NCBI GenBank assembly: GCA_016617855.1
Contig: JAECUM010006789.1
Location: 1-64,000, forward strand
Source: Megalonaias nervosa
Taxonomy: Eukaryota > Mollusca > Bivalvia > Unionida > Unionidae
Direction: 5' to 3'
Length of the DNA stretch: 64,000 nt
A program made the translations under genes and the position numbers. Below the pieces are notes generated by a model that ran no database searches, was not told the DNA's origin, and saw nothing but the letters and a program-made list of their open reading frames with translations. Shown here piece after piece: positions 11,131 through 22,541 of this stretch (positions within the stretch are counted from its first letter, which is position 1; each line of letters opens with the position of its first letter).

Positions 11131-13058
11131 ATTCAAGATAAATACCCAAGTAGACTGACTGTGCATACCTGTCAATGACTTCTATTAAATCTCAGAACAA
11201 TGCATTCAAACTCAAGACTTACTGAGACAACTCTAATTTCTTGAGTGGAAATCCTCATAATGCATATCTGATCCTGACACAATTTGGAATTCACAGAGTA
11301 ATACACACTTCAGCAATGATGCCAAGACTTGATAGGCAATATCCTCCTTTCCTGCCTTAACCAGAAGAGAATGACATTGAGTCCCATGGTTCTTCTGTGT
11401 TTCAAGTAACACTTGAGATCATGGACAATGTCTTGCTGCTTCTCTCATTATATTGATGCATGAGACAGAGCAGATGAAAATTATTTGATTGCCCATAGAT
11501 GGCAGGTGGTTCTTATCAATGAATCACAGCTGTGTCATCAGAACGATGGAACCATCTGACCTGAATGAAAGAGAATTCAGGTCCATTTAAAGTGCATGCT
11601 ATTCAGTCAACTTGCATTTAAAGTGCATGTTATTCTGTCAACTTGCATGTGGAGGATAGTACCATCAGAAAGCATGTCATATATAACAGATTCAATGAGA
11701 TTCTGGCCAGGGACTTAAATGTATCTGAGTTGCGCCAAGTCAAAAGTCATGAAAGATTCACATTAGGATAAAAGATGAATGATTTTGACCTAATCAGGTC
11801 AGTTGGCAAGTTCTTTAAAGTCCTTTGTGTGCCCCATATTTGCTCTACTATGATGTTTGAATGTGTCAGTAATCAAGGAATGATATCCCCTGATTTTAAC
11901 AGGCAATAACCTTTTCTCCTTTCAAAATTGAGCTGGTAAGAGGTCAAAGCATTCAGAAGGATGAAGTCCTTGTCTCTGCACCAGGCCCTGTAAACCTGCC
12001 CCTTCTACAATTATCTATTGCTGGGTCATGCAGATCATACATCCCATGAAATGGCAGAACCACTCTGCAAGTCTGGTCCCTGATTTTATTGAGGGATTCT
12101 TGGAATAGCTGGTGGGATGACACATCCCTATATCCCCTCCCAAATGACTGCAAGAGCACCATCTAGGCCTCTGTATCCAGGACCTGAAAGATGAAGGCAA
12201 GCAGCCTGCGATTTTTCCTCACTGCAAAAAGATGCCTTTAAAAGTGCCACCCATTGGGAGGTACAGCAGAGCGAAGTAGCACTGATGCATCTAAAGCCAC
12301 TTAAGTTCACTTAGAGCTACTCCAGTGTGATGGAAGATGGTGTCCCTTTCCAAGGAATCTGTAGGCAGGGAGGTGACTCCTGAATGTACCCCATTATATT
12401 CACAAAAGGATGGCGATTTTGGATGGAGAACTACTGGAACAGTACATGAAGCTGAACTTAAGATTTTCAGTCTTGTTTAATTTTCATAGTGTATAAAAAA
12501 CATTTTAGACATGTTCTCATATTAAGACTAATTTGGTTAGGGCTATGAATTACTGATGGCAAAATTGGGGATATCTTTAGTTGTTAGCAAACATTTCACA
12601 TGAAACTGATGACACTGAAGCATACTATAATTTGACTGCCATCTTAAAAAGTATTATAGTATCACATTTGTGGTAATATATGACTTTGATCAAATCAATT
12701 CTGAACTAAATTCCTCCATTCAAGACCATCACATAGGCTCACATTAACTATATAATGTATAATGAAACTAGGTTTGTGTCTGTAAAACACATATTACCAC
12801 AGCAGACAAAAAGTTGATATCCAAAATCGATCAAAAATATATAAAAACTTAGAAATATTGCTGCAATTGCATGAAACCTAATGAGATCATCTACATATGC
12901 ATACAGATTTTGTTTGTCTATCTGAAAAGGTTTTTGCTTAATCATGCTGACAAGGTTTTGGTGAAAAGAGTTCAAAAATGAGAAGAAAAAAATTGTATTA
13001 AAATGATTGTAGAAGCCTGAAAATCTAATCAGGTCACCTACATGTATATAATTATGCC
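11131..13058. other. TACC intron, GC-richer unidentified repeat then AT-rich sequence
   Basis: From 11131 to about 12470 the base composition resembles the DIRS-like fossil at 40.4-43 kb, and several minus-strand frames of 60-70 codons overlap at 11953-12310. I could not identify a protein family. After 12470 it returns to plain intron. Confidence 0.35.
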
Positions 13059-13060
13059 TA

Positions 13061-13274
13061 CCATAAATACTCATTTATAAGTAGACTCTATGTGCAAACA
13101 ACACAGACCATAATCTGCCATCACAAAATGTGGCAAATCTGGGTCTACACTGTTTGTTCCACTGATTACTTCTAACAAACTGCATAGACAAAAATCTGCC
13201 AGTGCATTATGCAGCTGCAGATCTGAATCAGCGCAGCTTACAGTTAGTTTTAATTTATAAGTGAGTATATATGG
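13061..13274. mobile_element. MITE family M (copy 1, complete)
   Basis: Ends CCATAAATACTCATTTATAA and, reverse-complemented, CCATATATACTCACTTATAA, bordered by TA on both sides. The 214-bp body alternates phrases like CAGATCTG and TCTGCCA.TGCATTATG. Four more copies occur at 28187, 33878, 36947 and 55106. TA target and short TIR suggest a Tc1/mariner-type MITE. Confidence 0.75.
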
Positions 13275-13315
13275 TACTAAATTTCAATTGCCTATCTCAA
13301 GAATCAAAAGTCAGA

Positions 13316-13560
13316 TGTGAGAGGCTGCGGGTTCGAAACCACGCAGAGTCATACCAAAGACTTATAAAAATGGTAATAACAGCTGCTTCACTAGGCACTC
13401 AGCATTAAGAGGTTAGTGTTACGATTGGTCGGCCTGGTGTCAGGATAATGTGACTGGGTGGGACATCATGCTACATGTTTGCAGCATGATGCCCCAGTGC
13501 TGGACATCACTATAAACTGCCACACTGCAGACATCATAGCGATATGACTGAAAATTTTTT
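13316..13560 (+). mobile_element. SINE family B with conserved core (copy 1)
   Basis: Starts around a B box GGGTTCGAAACC, then a core containing GAGTCATACCAAAGAC, CACTCAGCATTAAGAGG, GGTGTCAGGATAATGTGACT and GGGTGGGACATCATG. The copy at 43405-43640 matches over the same length. The A-box part is not visible, so the 5' end is truncated or degenerate. The core resembles those of widespread animal SINE superfamilies reported in molluscs, from memory and unchecked. Confidence 0.75.
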
Positions 13561-13723
13561 AAAACTATGTTAAAAATCCAAATCACAAAAACACACACAA
13601 TCAAAAGTGTAAAAAGTCCCAGATTTGTAAAAAATGTGTTTTTTTAAATAAATGTAAAAACTTCCTGTAATGACCTGAAAACCTAATCAGGCTGTAATGG
13701 CTGAATAATCTATTGTTTGAATA

Positions 13724-14449
13724 TACCTCCCCATTTGTTTGTACCCCCCTACCGATTTAAAATAAAAAAAGCACAAATGAGATAAAAAATGCAAAGTGCT
13801 TAATCAGTTCGATCATTGATTTATAATTTCAAACCTGATTATGAACAGGTGGGACTTCTGACACCATTATTATCTGCACATTTCATTCCAAACTGAAGTT
13901 TTCAGTGTAAAAGATGACCTGTTTTGCCAGTCATTTCCAGTTCCTGAAGAAGTCCATTTTTAGTGTAGGGGTGTATGCATAACTACACATGTAAGTACAT
14001 AGAAGGAAAATACTATGTCATCTGCTTCCAATATTTACAATGTTGAATCAAGCAAAGGAAAAGAATGACAATAACAGATTTGCTTTTCACGTGGATTTAA
14101 CAAGCAGTGTAATTTCTATGTATATGTGTGCAAAGGATACAACTCTAAACTCTCAACATTATGGGAATTTACAGAATTATATGGCAGTTACCGAATAGGA
14201 TGAATTACATCATAATGTTGTCTGAGAACATCAACTTGCGCATAGTGTATGCGACATGGCGCAGTGTTAGTATGGAAAGTCTGTTAAGCATGAAAGGCAC
14301 AGAGAATGCCAGTGTTAGGGCCACTCTGGTCGTGTTCAGTTTAAATTTATAAATCAATGAATGAATTGACTAAGTTCTGTGCACTTTTTATCATATTAAA
14401 GATTACTGTTATTGAAATTGGAAGGTGGGTACAAACAAACGGGGAGGTA
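13724..14449. mobile_element. Non-autonomous DNA element with long TIRs
   Basis: Left end TACCTCCCCATTTGTTTGTA and reverse-complemented right end TACCTCCCCGTTTGTTTGTA, bordered by TA. The inverted similarity continues, diverged, for about 130 bp on each side, including TTCRATCATTGATTTATAA-like words. The 726-bp body has no transposase. Flanks share a duplicated CAGGCTGTAATGGC phrase (13689 and 14465), so it inserted into a local tandem duplication. Confidence 0.75.
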
Positions 14450-14789
14450 TAGTCATACTATAATCAGGCTGTAATGGCCAGAGAATCTAATTAATAGGCT
14501 GAAAATTTAATCAGGTTCCATATTCTCAAAACTGTTTAACGAGAAACTCAAGCTCAACCTCAAAGTCCCAAAACTCGGACAGTCCATCGCCCTAATTACA
14601 AGAAGCAAATTCTGGGAAATTTTGTTCCCTTCCTCAGTGAGATCACAGAGGTTTACAATAATTAAGTGTACGTCATTTAAGACTGAGCTACTGGGCAAAT
14701 ATCAAAAGTAACTAGGTTTTATTGCTCTATCTTAAAGGGGAAAAGAGTAAAATTATACAAAAGGGGTACAGCAAATTATCAGCGACCCC

Positions 14790-16700
14790 AATCTTGAAGA
14801 TACGACCCTGACTGTGATACATGAGATGTCATCAAACTAAGAATCATGTTTACCATGGTTCATCCTGTACCTCAGACAGATTTTTAAGTATAAAACAGAA
14901 ATAAGAGAAATCAGTATCCTGATCTGTCACTTTGACCTTGAGGATAAGTCCTCATATGCACAATACAAAATATCTAATGTGACAGTATCTAAGCACATCT
15001 CTAGTAAAGCTGTCAACAGCTACCTGGATATCAGGGTACCCACCAGTTAATAATTACTCAGTAATAAAATTAGCCATAGGGTACCCATTTAGTTCATGCA
15101 AATTAAAAACAAAATGTTTCGAAGTTCAGATCAAAGATTTTATCTGGTGATGTTATCAGCAAGTTAAACAAAGAATAATGAGTACAATTTGAGGCTCGTG
15201 TCATGTGACTATTGGCTGCTGCACATTTATCCATCACAGACCTCCATCTACTGATCTCATATTTTCGATGTACGTGACCATGTGGCTAAGTACGTCAAAC
15301 AGGTTCCTTATTTTCTATTTATAGTAACTGTACCTGACACATTTCCAAAAAATCAGATGGGTTTCTTGATTTTGAAACCATGTGTAACAGATTCATTATA
15401 GGCTGATACACACTTAAACAGCAAACCAGTCTATATTGAAGAAAAAAAGATGGCACCAAATATTAAGTGAAACGGCTTTATCAATGTGACTCATGGATGT
15501 CATACGATGGAAAATTTTAGAAGGGAGGGATTTTGTTAAACTGAAGAACATGCTGCATCAGGAAAAGAACAAATCTAAAGCACTTTACAAATTCTGAAAG
15601 AAGAATTCAACAGTTATGTAATACAGCATTCAAAATTGTGGACATAAAGACCTTTCAGCAAAAGATAAACATGTAGACTAGTTATAGTGAATTCTGTGTA
15701 TAGATAATTTTCAATTTGTTTGTGTCTGTAATATCATAATAATCCACATGGATTTAGCCAATTTTTGACAAGAATTTTAACAAAGGGCAGATCCAAGTAA
15801 GCAGTAAAACTAAAGGTATATTTTTCATATGGTTTTCTGTCATTAAGGAATGTAATACATAGGTTACTCTTCTTATGCTCGTATAACTTTTTTGCCAATT
15901 ATATTAGTAATAATTATGCTTATAAATCTTGGGGAGTTGGCAAGTATGAACTTAAAGCAGTTCAGGTTCACATCTGACACAATTTCCTTTTGATCAGGTA
16001 TCCAGGTAACCGATCGTTAGGATTGAATGGTACCCAGTTGCCTTTTCCTAAAATTCTGACAGCTTTAATCTTTGGTCAAAAATAAGAAGGGTAATTACAA
16101 CCCAAAATGCACCTTTTCGTAATGGTATACAGTTATATCAGTTATCATCCCATAATCTCAAATGGCTCTAACATGATGGAGCATAAAAAAAATGTTTAAT
16201 AGAAAAGTTAAACATACAAGAACATTGATCACTTGAGTGCTCTATTATCAATCTATACTAAGTTACAGACCTTAATCTCATACAGCTCTGAAGTTACAGA
16301 ATTTATAATCAACATTAAATACTGAGCTGTGATCATGACCTTGAAGATATGACATACAATATGTTTTGACTATGTTGCATTCCTCAATCTCAAACAGTGC
16401 TAATATTAAAGCGTGAAAAAGAAAGTGTGACAGAAAACAGAAAATAATGAGTCTTTAACCTTGACCTAAGGACTCCAAATCTAGTACACAACACCCCTTG
16501 TAGTCAGATGAACAATAAGTATAAAGGTTTCATTCATTAATCCCAAAGGACATTAAGTTACCCAGCTGATTGGAAAGTGTAATGGAAAACAATCATTCAG
16601 TCACGACCTTGACCTTGATGATAGCAACCCCGACAAGGCATGTAACAGACCTTTTGATGATGACATATAAGGATACGTCCTTTATCTCTTAATCAACAAC
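14790..16700. repeat. Degenerate (TGACCTTGA)-bearing repeat, split by a possible DNA element at about 15008-16066
   Basis: Phrases like TCATGACCTTGAAGATATGA recur at 14797, 14931, 16335, 16451 and 16603, with spacings near 115-150 bp where uninterrupted. Between them, AAGCTGTCA at 15008 and TGACAGCTT at about 16066 are inverted and bordered by TA, each near a GGGTACC/GGTACCC word. This suggests a 1.06-kb element inserted in the array, but the TIR match is short. Confidence 0.35.
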
Positions 16701-17298
16701 AGCTTGAAAGTTACAAATGGAGGATGGACAGATGGAGATGCAGATACTAAGTTCCCATGCTTTTCTTTATAATTGGCAGGGGCCTATAGGTCATAATCAC
16801 AGAAATGAATTTTCTTTACACTGGTCAGTCTATTATACTGCCAAATTTCTACAGTGTCAGTATACCCTAAGCATCATATCTACATTGGGTGTTTTGAGAC
16901 TGTTCTCCACTTTTTAGCTTAAAACCTTTAGAGAATACTTGGCCTAGGCAAAATTAAAATGAAAACAAATATGTCATTATAATTTCAAGATCAGTAAAAA
17001 CAAAGTCAAGCAAGTCACAAAAAGTTGAAACAAAAAAGTGCAAAAAATGGAAACATTGACTGAAAATCTAATCTAGTCACTGACCTATGCATATAAGTAT
17101 GCAGGGCAAGCTTGATTTGTCCATGTTGAGTGGTTTCAATCTTGCTAAGAAACTTCTTGGGATGGATGGATGGATGGAAAGGTATAATGAAGATATATAG
17201 ACAAATATGATCAAGTCAGCATGCTAACACTGCATGCAAATTGCTTTCTCACTGAATGATACCCTAAAATCCAAGGAATATGTCGAAAATTTTCTTAC

Positions 17299-17342
17299 CA
17301 TGTAGCTGAGCTATAGTTTTCTCAAATTCTGTTACCACTTGC
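17299..17342 (-). CDS. tacc: TACC exon, short TACC-domain exon
   Basis: A 44-base exon with acceptor gtttcag and donor CATG followed by gtaagaa. It begins with the third base of a split Arg codon and encodes QVVTEFEKTIAQLH, then gives one base to the next codon. The EFEKTIAQ string is characteristic of the start of the conserved TACC domain. The exon is too short to find by coding statistics and is supported by phase continuity on both sides and by the family motif. Confidence 0.88.
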
Positions 17343-17529
17343 CTGAAACAGATAATATTACATTTGAAGTAGATGTGAAATAATTTCTTCTTTCTTCAAT
17401 TAAGAATAGGAAAATCCACAAATAGCAAAAACTGCCATCAAAAAAATATTCTTAACAGCTAAAATTACATTAGAACAGAGTGAAAGGTTCAAACCCTAAC
17501 ACATTTATGTACACCCCCCAACCCATGCG

Positions 17530-17895
17530 TTCAAATTCATTTCATATACATTTCTTTAGCATCTGAATTTTAAACTAAAATCTCATCATTTTTCTTTTGT
17601 CATTTAAGCAAGTACTGTTTATGCAATTTTTCAAATATCTGCATTTAAGCCATAATCTTATCACTTACTATTTATCACTGATTATCTTCAAGTTTACTGT
17701 TCATGCATTTCTTTAGTATTTATTTTTAAGCTCAATCTCATCAATTATAATTTATCATTTATCACCTGCAAGTTTATTGTGCATACCTTTCATTAGTATT
17801 TGCATTTAAGCTATAATCTCATCACTTATCATTTATCTCACAATTTACCATTTGTGAATCTCTTTCGGGTTTATATTTTAACAATAATCTCATAG
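17530..17895. repeat. Degenerate tandem repeat, unit about 115 bp
   Basis: Three to four copies built from TTCATTAGTATTTGCATTTAAG, ATAATCTCATCACTTATCA and CAAGTTTACTGT words. It is AT-rich and non-coding, and starts about 190 bases upstream of the short TACC exon. Confidence 0.65.
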
Positions 17896-18401
17896 TGTAT
17901 TCTATACCAAAATAATTTTTCATACCTTGTTTTAAAGTTAGGCATTTTATTGTACGTGATCTATAAATACACAGAATGCTTATTGTTTATGGTTTTGCAT
18001 TTAACTTGTCAACATGTTTTACAGATGACTTTTATCATCTGTTCTAAGTTTATTCCTCATTCATTAACACTTAAATCTAGCGTTTATTTTTGTGCTGTTC
18101 ATTCATCTTTGCATTCCACAGGGGAACATAAATATTTCAGGTTTCCACATAATCATCAATGGTACATCTTCACAATATCATGATCTTCACAATTATCTGC
18201 TTCACCATCATGATTGTATTGTTTCTGCTATCAGCAATTTCATCTCCTGCCATAACATTTGTAGTTAATTTAATTTTCATCTGTCAGCTTTTTCATCACC
18301 AGTGACTTATCATAAACAAAACTATCATCATCATAATAAACACCATTATCCTTATCATTACAATTATGAATACATCTTTGTAGCAAATATGGGAATCATC
18401 A
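17896..18401. other. TACC intron flanking the Polinton-like element
   Basis: AT-rich sequence ending in an ATC-rich stretch (TCATCATCATT) that became the insertion target. No gene is seen; the 77-codon plus-strand frame at 17950 has no family likeness. Confidence 0.4.
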
Positions 18402-18406
18402 TCATT

Positions 18407-18679
18407 AGCAGCATAGGAGGTGAACAGACCAAATTTTAGGAGGGTTTATTTTTAAAAATCAAGCTCCCTATAAAAATGAAAATACAAGCATCAATAATGC
18501 TAAAGTAGGGGAGGGTGAACAGACCAAATTTTAAGATTTATTTTGAAAAATAAACCTTCCTACAAAAATGAACAAGCAAGTGTCAATAGTTCTAAACCAA
18601 GGCCTCTAATCGGGTTATTTTCTTATATTTTCAAATTTATTTACTGACACCTGGTGTAAAACACCTGTTGGTCGTCACC
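18407..18679 (+). repeat. Left terminal inverted repeat with two internal sub-repeats
   Basis: It matches the reverse complement of 27861-28135 throughout, with about 10-15% differences. Two sub-repeats of about 94 bp begin GGTGAACAGACCAAATTTTA at about 18419 and 18513. Each continues with TTATTTT.AAAAAT and CCTA.AAAAATGAA.A. The inner third contains TTTACTGACACCTGGTGTAA. Confidence 0.88.
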
Positions 18680-18737
18680 TTTTTCGCGATGCAGTCAGTA
18701 ATTAGATCATTAATAATATCAAATAATAATGCTAACC

Positions 18738-19692
18738 ATGGAATCTCGCACAACTAAACTAGCTCGACAGCAACTAGAGGCAATTAAAAATATCTTCCAG
18801 TCTGTGATTCTGTCAAGCAAAAATTACAAGAGCATCAGGCGTCTCAGGTGAAATTTATAGAAGGTGCAGAACAGTTATTTAAACTAGTTACAAAGGCTAC
18901 CAAAGGTCTTCTTCCCACGTTGGAGCAAACCACTAGAGCAACTGGAAAATAAGCAGAAAGAACTAAACAAACAAAACAGATTCTAAGAGAACTTCCAGGT
19001 GAAATAGCTGCTGCTCAACCAATGCAAAAAATACTTGAAGGTATTGACCGAGCTCGTTCTGAAATAAGCAATATAAAGGATCTTATACCAGAACCAGAAC
19101 CAGAATCAGAACAATCAAAAGTCAAAACTGAAGTGAATGTTAAATTTACCGAAAAGAGTATTGCCTTCATAAAAAAACCTGACAGCGTGGAAAAATTATG
19201 TTTGCCGCACGAAGTTTTGATTATAGAGAAAAGGTTTTGAAATCCATGTATGCTGATTATGCTATTGGTCAAGATACCTAGTACAAATGGATATTTCACA
19301 TACACTATGAAGCTGATCAGGTCTGAAATAGTGATACAAGATATATTGCATTTATCAAAGGAATAGATGAATATTTTGCACAGTTACAAAAACGACAATT
19401 ACAACAACAAGTCAAAAAATCTAGACAAGGTCTTGCCACTGGCAGTGTACAAACACATCGTTATTAAAAACAAACCCTTCCGTTGCCTGATAAACTTTGC
19501 CCCAATAACGTTCTTGCTGAAGTTGATAGATTAGAAATTCTGATTGGTGGAAGACAAGTCAGCAATAATTCCCCAGAAATCATTAATGAAGCAACTGCTA
19601 TTTGTCATAGATGATTCACAGGCGGTATCATGGACATTAATGTTTATCGGTCCCTCACTGATGAAATCATTGATGATTACCGCAGGGATTGA
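18738..19692 (+). pseudogene. Polinton-like coiled-coil protein, broken
   Basis: The start ATG is the first after the TIR. The reading opens MESRTTKLARQQLEAIKNIF and stops at 18849. It continues in a second frame with a helical, Lys/Gln/Glu-rich stretch (TAA at 18950-18952), then an acidic PEPEPESE linker, and stops at 19238. A third frame from about 19240 holds a C-terminal part with Gln-rich QLQKRQLQQQ and a segment with LAEVDRLEILIGG, interrupted by at least four more stops. The combination of an N-terminal coiled coil, acidic linker and compact C-terminus recalls an uncharacterised gene found in related invertebrate elements. No enzymatic motif is seen and its role is unknown. Confidence 0.55.
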
Positions 19693-19761
19693 TGCAATTA
19701 AATTGGTGACAAGAAAATAATATGATCATATATAATTCTCAATGCAGGCCTGTAATGGTCA

Positions 19762-20664
19762 GGTGTTACATATCGGCTCGTTTAAAGTAACATAAAGAAA
19801 AGAACGAAGACAACAAGCTTTGTAAGTTTAAAAAAAAATAATTTATTTCCCTAGAAAACATGGTGAAAAGGTGAAAATATGAAATAGGACTTACTATTTG
19901 CAAAGAAAATCCAAACATTTGTCCTAGAATAGTGAAAACATTATAAGTCCTATCAATAAACAGTTCTAATTGAAGCAGTCTGAATCTCAATTCCGTTCCA
20001 AGATGGCGGATGATGACATCAGACGAAGGTTTTACACAAATGTCCAGAATTTTCACTTTGAATCACAATTTGTACTATTCTGTTCCAATTTAGAATCAAT
20101 TTCACTAAATGTCTTTGTCCAAAGCCAGTTGTGTAGTTCTCCAGGGAAAATAATTATTGTTTAAAAGGTAGATGAAGTATAACAATATACATCTCGTTCT
20201 ACAGACGTACAAATGAACAACTCTTTCTAGCACTAGAAAAGAATACCTTCTTCACAAGGTATTAGAACGACTCTTCAAGGTGTTAAAATATGACTCTGAC
20301 TACTATTTCACAGATACCTGAGTATTTAAACTGAACGAAAACATCATTTCATGTACACGCACGAAGAACACGTGCGTGGTGATTTCGAAATCTCACCATC
20401 GCAGTACAAAGTGTAAACAAGTATAATTAGAAATGACCTCGGCCACAACCAATCACTTTTGCCGACTGTTTAATTAAATCTACAAACCATGGCATGTAAA
20501 ATCATGGTCATGTGAGTCATATTTACGTTCTAAATAAACACAATGTTTCTCTCAAAATGTCAGATCCTGTGAACATAATCATCATAACAATAATAATTAC
20601 ATATAATGATACAAAAATTAAATAAAAAGAATTCAAATTTTTAACACACAAGTAATTAAATTAC
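19762..20664. mobile_element. 903-bp insertion inside the Polinton-like element, type unknown
   Basis: The 7-base ATGGTCA stands immediately before (19755-19761) and after (20665-20671) this segment. The second copy contains the start codon of the capsid-like gene. The insert has no coding likeness to the element. It contains AAGATGGCGG at about 20000 (a YY1-type core-promoter word) and two adjacent palindromes at about 20354-20401: CACGCACG..CGTGCGTG, then GGTGATTTCGAAATCTCACC. No clear TIR or LTR ends were found, so its class is open; it could also be a promoter-bearing spacer. Confidence 0.35.
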
Positions 20665-22480
20665 ATGGTCATAACACGGGATGGTAAATTCACGATCACC
20701 AACATATAAAGCGATCTACAGAGATGAGCTCGGTGATGTTGTTCAGGGTCTGTTCAGAAGGATAACCTCAAAAGCAATACTGATTGCAAAGCAACTGGGA
20801 ATGAAAGCTATTGACATTGTTCCTGATAAAGGTATTAGTGCTGTTTCTAGCAAAGCATTCTCAACAATCAAGGATAGACTAGCACGATTAATACGCAGAC
20901 TGCCAGTGGTCCAACCTCAGCCAGTAAAATTACCCAGCACTGAAGTTATGCCTGCAAATGTTAGTAAATTATATCAAGCTGCAAATCAAAAACTAGCAGC
21001 GCTGGCTGGTGTAGCCCTGCCAGTGCTAGAATCAGAAAAAGAAAAAAATATAACTGCTAGTCTAATTGCAGAAGTGGTCTTCATGTTAAACAATAGTACA
21101 ATAATGTTCAAGCGTGTATATGATCCCGCATTTGACATGGATGTGCCAGTCCTCAAAGAAGAATCGGTATGTGATTATCAATATGATTTGTATGATGCAT
21201 GAGAGCCAAATCAGCATGGGTGAATTGAGCTGCAAGTTCAGGATAAAAGCAGATATTTCTTACCCACTGAAGCATTTACTTAAGTAGAAGGTGAAATTCT
21301 AAAAACAGATGATACTGAATATGGAGCTGATGTTAGAGCTGGTTTTGTTAATAATGGCATCATGGCATTGTTCATCAGTGCCACGTATAGCATGAATGGA
21401 AAAAACACTGAATCATGCCTGGAAAATGTCAACGTTGCCATGACAATATTGGATCTAGCAAGATATTCTGATGATTGTTTAAGATCAGCTGGTCCATCAA
21501 TGATGTTTATGAAGGATACTACTGACCACCCTGACAACAGACAGTATAATATAGGATGACCAAGAAACTTCGCCAATGGCACTGATGCTGATGTGTGGCT
21601 GGTGGTTCATGGTGCTAATCCAGAATTCAACTTAGGATTTGCAGCACATCGATCAATGCTGAAAGATGGAAGTAGAAGATTTTCATGTGCAATTCTACTG
21701 TCCCACATCTTTGGATTTTGCAGAAATGTCAGAAATGTTATTTTTGGAGCCAAACATATAGTTGTACTTGTAAGAAAGGCTATCAACGATGATGCAATCT
21801 GGCGCCCTATCGGTGATGCCGGTAAAGTATTACTGACAAATCTTTCACAGTGGATGCCAACGATGATACCATCACTGACCAAAGAACAATGGCTGCTCTC
21901 TTTTATGGATTCAGGTGGTAAATCAACATTATCATGGTTGATGATGACCACAGATAGTGTTCAAAGTACCAATAATGGTTTATTCACATGGCAGATAGCA
22001 TCACAGCAAGGTGTCTCTACACAGCAACGTATATTCATTGCTTTCCAAAATACTCAATGAGTAAACTCACAATTACATAGCACAATGATATTTGACAAAC
22101 TTGGTGTTACTGAAGTTTCATTAAGGATAAACAGACATCAAGAACCAGCTGAAGACATAATACTGAAGTTTGAGAATAATAATGTTGCACATGCTTATCA
22201 TCGTTTGATGACATTCATGGGACGTGATCAAAATGTTGATTCTGGTCTACAAATATCACAACTAGATTTTACAACACTGTATCCAATCTATTACTTTTTG
22301 CTGGAACACATGGATTTAATTAGACAATCTGTCGTTGATATACACTTTCAAGCTCATGTGGCAAGAGGAGCTATTGCTAATTACAAAGCAACTGCTGTTA
22401 TACTCACAGACAAAACAATGCTGTTTGAAGATGTTGGTGGACGAATGAGAGTCATTGATGCCCCAGTGGAAAATATGTAA
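20665..22480 (+). pseudogene. Major-capsid-like protein (predicted double jelly roll) with N-terminal extension, broken
   Basis: A single reading frame runs from 20681 to 22480 with five internal stops (21200, 21221, 21281, 21557, 22058) and no frameshift. A one-base change near 20695 would bring the first ATG (20665) into frame. Residues 1-130 are a basic, helical extension. From about 21090 the protein becomes strand-rich, with VLKEESVCDYQYDLYD, TEYGADVRAGFVNNGIMALF, LLSHIFGFCRNVRNVIFGAK, LVRKAINDDAIWRPIG and TLYPIYYF. I recognise the order of these as a capsid-type protein found in many invertebrate virus-like elements; the fold is inferred. About 600 codons is normal for double-jelly-roll capsid proteins. 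No protein can be made from this copy. Confidence 0.6.
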
Positions 22481-22541
22481 CTGGATCACTCGTGATCTAT
22501 TGCATTATCAGTAATTAAATCACCCATGATATTATAATGTC

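Noticed and set aside
19766..20056. 96-codon minus-strand frame in the 903-bp insertion
   Set aside because: Hydrophobic, no recognisable family and no partner gene; kept only as part of the insertion.
19762..20664. Solo LTR interpretation of the nested insertion (TGTTAC...ACACA)
   Set aside because: TG and CA ends can be chosen, but the bases outside them do not form a target duplication.
21607..21951. 114-codon minus-strand frame
   Set aside because: Antisense shadow of the capsid-like gene.
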